This document shows positions 62,801 through 64,000 of a stretch of 64,000 nucleotides of DNA, one piece after another; the stretch's first letter is position 1; the number at the start of each line of letters is the position of its first letter. This DNA is from Catalinimonas alkaloidigena (lineage in GTDB: Bacteria > Bacteroidota > Bacteroidia > Cytophagales > Flexibacteraceae). The notes beneath the pieces were generated by a model. The model had not been told where the DNA came from. It ran no database searches and saw only the letters and a program-made list of their open reading frames with translations. The stretch is from positions 434,001 to 498,000 of the forward strand of contig NZ_FNFO01000001.1 in assembly GCF_900100765.1 (NCBI RefSeq), read 5' to 3'. A program made the translations under genes and the position numbers.

Positions 62801-63246
62801 TTTCCAGTTCGGCCCGGTGGAAGAACTTCGACGCTTCGATCACCTTCCGGGGAGTGGTGGGGAACGACATCCTCAACAACACCGCTGCCGAATTCGGCTA
62901 CACCAACGGGGCGCCCGGCATCAACATCCTGCGTTCGGCGCTCGACAGCCCGGTCAGCCGGGATCAGATTCCGCAGTTCTCGTCCCGGTGGCTGGAAGAC
63001 GGCAGCTACCTGCGGCTGGATAACCTCAACATCGGCTACACCCTCAACACCACCAGCATTCCCTTCCTCAAGAACGCGCGCTTTTACGTAACGGGGCAGA
63101 ACCTGTTCGTCATCACCGGTTACACCGGCTACGATCCGGAAGTGCGGGCCAACACCAACCAGGGCGGAGCTGCGCCGATGGGCATCGACTACCTGGCTTA
63201 CCCGCGTCCCAGAACGTTCCAGTTGGGCGGAAGCTTCTCGTTTTAG
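59890..63246 (+). CDS. SusC-family TonB-dependent transporter with STN signalling domain
   Basis: A 1118-residue transducer-transporter with a signal peptide (ending LNAQ). The STN domain at about 48-113 (LIGALKNLEQRYDVTF, DLEQALGELLRNTDLSF, HYYAITP) contacts FecR and is what the other SusC in this window lacks. A carboxypeptidase-regulatory-like domain (about 155-230, VVDETGEGIPGVNILEKG) and a plug follow (VVVGYGTERRKDLTGSV near 235; IYGSRGANGVIVITT near 362), then a barrel ending LGGSFSF. The substrate is unknown; PL26, GH20 and the CBM9-like/PKD protein on the left are candidates for partners. Confidence 0.93.
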   Translation: MKYSLQHFTGAVCLSFWIGFQPGLNAQSIALAEVPLHPRTQETQVQTQSLIGALKNLEQRYDVTFTYMSDLLQGKQVAVGEYTGEDLEQALGELLRNTDLSFHKVNKHYYAITPKPLPRKEQSELVPPLPRLHARSSPQLAQLRPQSVMQVITGKVVDETGEGIPGVNILEKGTSNGTITDIEGQFSLNVGDGATLVISAVGYLSKEVPVGNQTSLSIQLEDDVKALDEVVVVGYGTERRKDLTGSVASIGAESFNTGVVVAPEQLMQGKVAGVNIVQNSGQPGAASTVRIRGENSISAGNDPLYVIDGVPLQFGSDNMFVSSTQGSSPFASQATNPLNTLNPADIESIDVLKDASATAIYGSRGANGVIVITTKSKKANETITYDAFVGMSAVRKTLPVLSASEYRAYAESNGLQYPDEGANTDWQDEIFRTAISQNHNIAFGGGTTTSNYRASVGYTSQEGVILSSGLEKYTGRLNASHKAFDGKLRIGTNLTYGRINEDNTPISSNINNEGGNILKDAIRWAPTLPVYNADGSYYQLGELRINPVSWVDVDDERYTGFFLGSGDVAFDIIDGLTFKLNGGYSDASTDRYTNLPATHPSGQSQNGRVTIAKGRNYSTLFESTLTYNKELGSNTSLTLLGGYSFQRFVSEGTFSEANNFVSSFVKWNLMQSGETRANTSFKEANRLESVFGRLNLRLLDRYLFTATLRNDGSSRFGENYRRGWFPSGAFAWRISDEPFFQSAVVSNLKLRTGYGITGNQEIPNNLYRQQLSISGSAVYVLGGQAIPSVLPTNFANPNLRWESTSQLNVGIDLGFLNERFSATIDYYRKHTSDLLLAFSTIAPSVVETQWANVGEVQNQGIEVALNATLVQSKDFTWSANVNFSRNRNEVLSLSNDEFTRTEIRNAPVSGVVSNGARTQIIRPGLPLGTFYGRQFTGFDESGMETYLDADGDGQADEVVIGSAQPDFIYGISSSARWKNFDASITFRGVVGNDILNNTAAEFGYTNGAPGINILRSALDSPVSRDQIPQFSSRWLEDGSYLRLDNLNIGYTLNTTSIPFLKNARFYVTGQNLFVITGYTGYDPEVRANTNQGGAAPMGIDYLAYPRPRTFQLGGSFSF

Positions 63247-63279
63247 GGAATGGTTTTACACATCAAGATTTCAAACACC

Positions 63280-64000
63280 ATGAATACGATAAAGTCACTC
63301 ATTCGCCACAAACTGGCCGTAGCGTCCGTGGCACTTTTCCTGATTGCGCCGGGGTGTGGGCTGGAGGAAGACGTCTACTCCATCTACACGCCCGAAACCT
63401 TTTATTCAGACCAGGCGGCGGTGCTCTCGTCCCTGTCCGGGGTCTACCGGAACTTCGCCGGCATTATGGGCATGGGCGTCGAGTACCGGGTGCTGGAACT
63501 TCCGGCCGACCAGGTTGTGGTTCACGGCAAAATTCAGGGCTGGTGGGCCAACAACGACTTCGAGCAGTTGATGGAACACAAGTGGGGGCCTGACCACAAC
63601 TACCTCAACGGGGCGTGGAATACCTTCTTTGCCACAGTAGGGCAGGCCAACGCGCTGATCGCTTCGCTGGAAGCCTCGGCCCTGGACCCGGACGAAATCG
63701 ACGGCCCAATTGCCGAACTGCGCGCCCTGCGGGCATACGCCTATTTCTTTCTGATGGATTTGTTCGGCAGCGTGCCGGTGTTCACCGAGCCGCGCGTCGA
63801 TCCCAACAATTTGCCGCAGCAGAACAGCCGCCGCGAAGTGTTCGAATTTGTATTGAGCGAACTCAAACTGGCGGCCGAGGTGTTGCCGTCCGAAGCGGTG
63901 GTGGGAGAAGAGTACTACGGACGCTTGACCCAGGAGGCGGCCTACGCGCTGATCGCCACCACCTACCTGAACGGCGAGGTATACGCAGGCGAAGCATTTT
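63280..64000 (+). CDS. SusD-family lipoprotein, 3' truncated by window edge
   Basis: The first 240 residues of a SusD/RagB protein, starting 33 bases after the SusC stop and running off the window. Seen: lipoprotein signal with Cys26 (IAPGCG), then TPETFYSDQAAVLSSLSGVY, and the helix region ELRALRAYAYFFLMDLFGSVPVF near 148-170 typical of SusD. The usual length is about 500-550 residues, so the second half is missing. It is the glycan-binding partner of the STN-type SusC. Confidence 0.92.
   Translation, partial: MNTIKSLIRHKLAVASVALFLIAPGCGLEEDVYSIYTPETFYSDQAAVLSSLSGVYRNFAGIMGMGVEYRVLELPADQVVVHGKIQGWWANNDFEQLMEHKWGPDHNYLNGAWNTFFATVGQANALIASLEASALDPDEIDGPIAELRALRAYAYFFLMDLFGSVPVFTEPRVDPNNLPQQNSRREVFEFVLSELKLAAEVLPSEAVVGEEYYGRLTQEAAYALIATTYLNGEVYAGEAF

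Overview
The window comes from a GC-rich member of the Bacteroidota, most likely a Cytophagales-type organism. Several family-specific features support this: two SusC/SusD pairs, a hybrid two-component regulator with AraC output, an ECF sigma/FecR pair feeding an STN-bearing SusC, type IX secretion (T9SS) C-terminal sorting domains of types A and B, a PorP/SprF protein, and promoters of the TAnnTTTG type. I saw no rRNA, tRNA, CRISPR array, insertion sequence or phage integration genes.

Layout: 1-2885 is the end of a glycan-degradation cluster (GH95 alpha-L-fucosidase, cut by the window edge, overlapping an SGNH hydrolase). 2985-8892 holds redox and stress-type genes: FMN reductase, Zn alcohol dehydrogenase, DUF892 ferritin-like protein, small membrane proteins, and an FAD oxidoreductase fused to a Rieske domain. 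8893-9832 has no supportable gene. 9833-23297 is a cell-surface block on one strand: a secreted tail-collar protein, a 2773-residue LamG protein with a type A sorting domain, a cadherin-repeat protein with a type B sorting domain, and a PorP/SprF protein. 23360-25163 is a histidine kinase and an AhpD-like protein. 25164-25925 is another gene-poor stretch.

26633-41878 is a polysaccharide utilisation locus, probably for beta-mannan: the hybrid regulator, then a GH26 enzyme, a clan GH-A enzyme with CBM6 modules, SusC, SusD and a surface lipoprotein. The GH26 and SusC genes share a promoter module with identical spacing down to the start codon, which suggests one activator for both. An M81 (MlrC-like) metallopeptidase and an orphan CheB methylesterase domain follow.

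44431-51347 is a four-gene minus-strand operon of families best known from Planctomycetes and Verrucomicrobia: an NHL propeller protein, a DUF1549/DUF1553 cytochrome, a Tat-exported DUF1501 protein, and a DUF2231 membrane-cytochrome-LRR fusion. 51673-57904 carries GH20, a PL26-type rhamnogalacturonan lyase and a CBM9-like/PKD protein. 58117-64000 is an ECF sigma, FecR and STN-SusC/SusD unit that runs off the right edge.

The strongest leads for new biology are the surface block, where two neighbouring proteins share an uncharacterised domain, and the planctomycete-type cytochrome operon. All family calls are from reading translated sequence; no database search was run.
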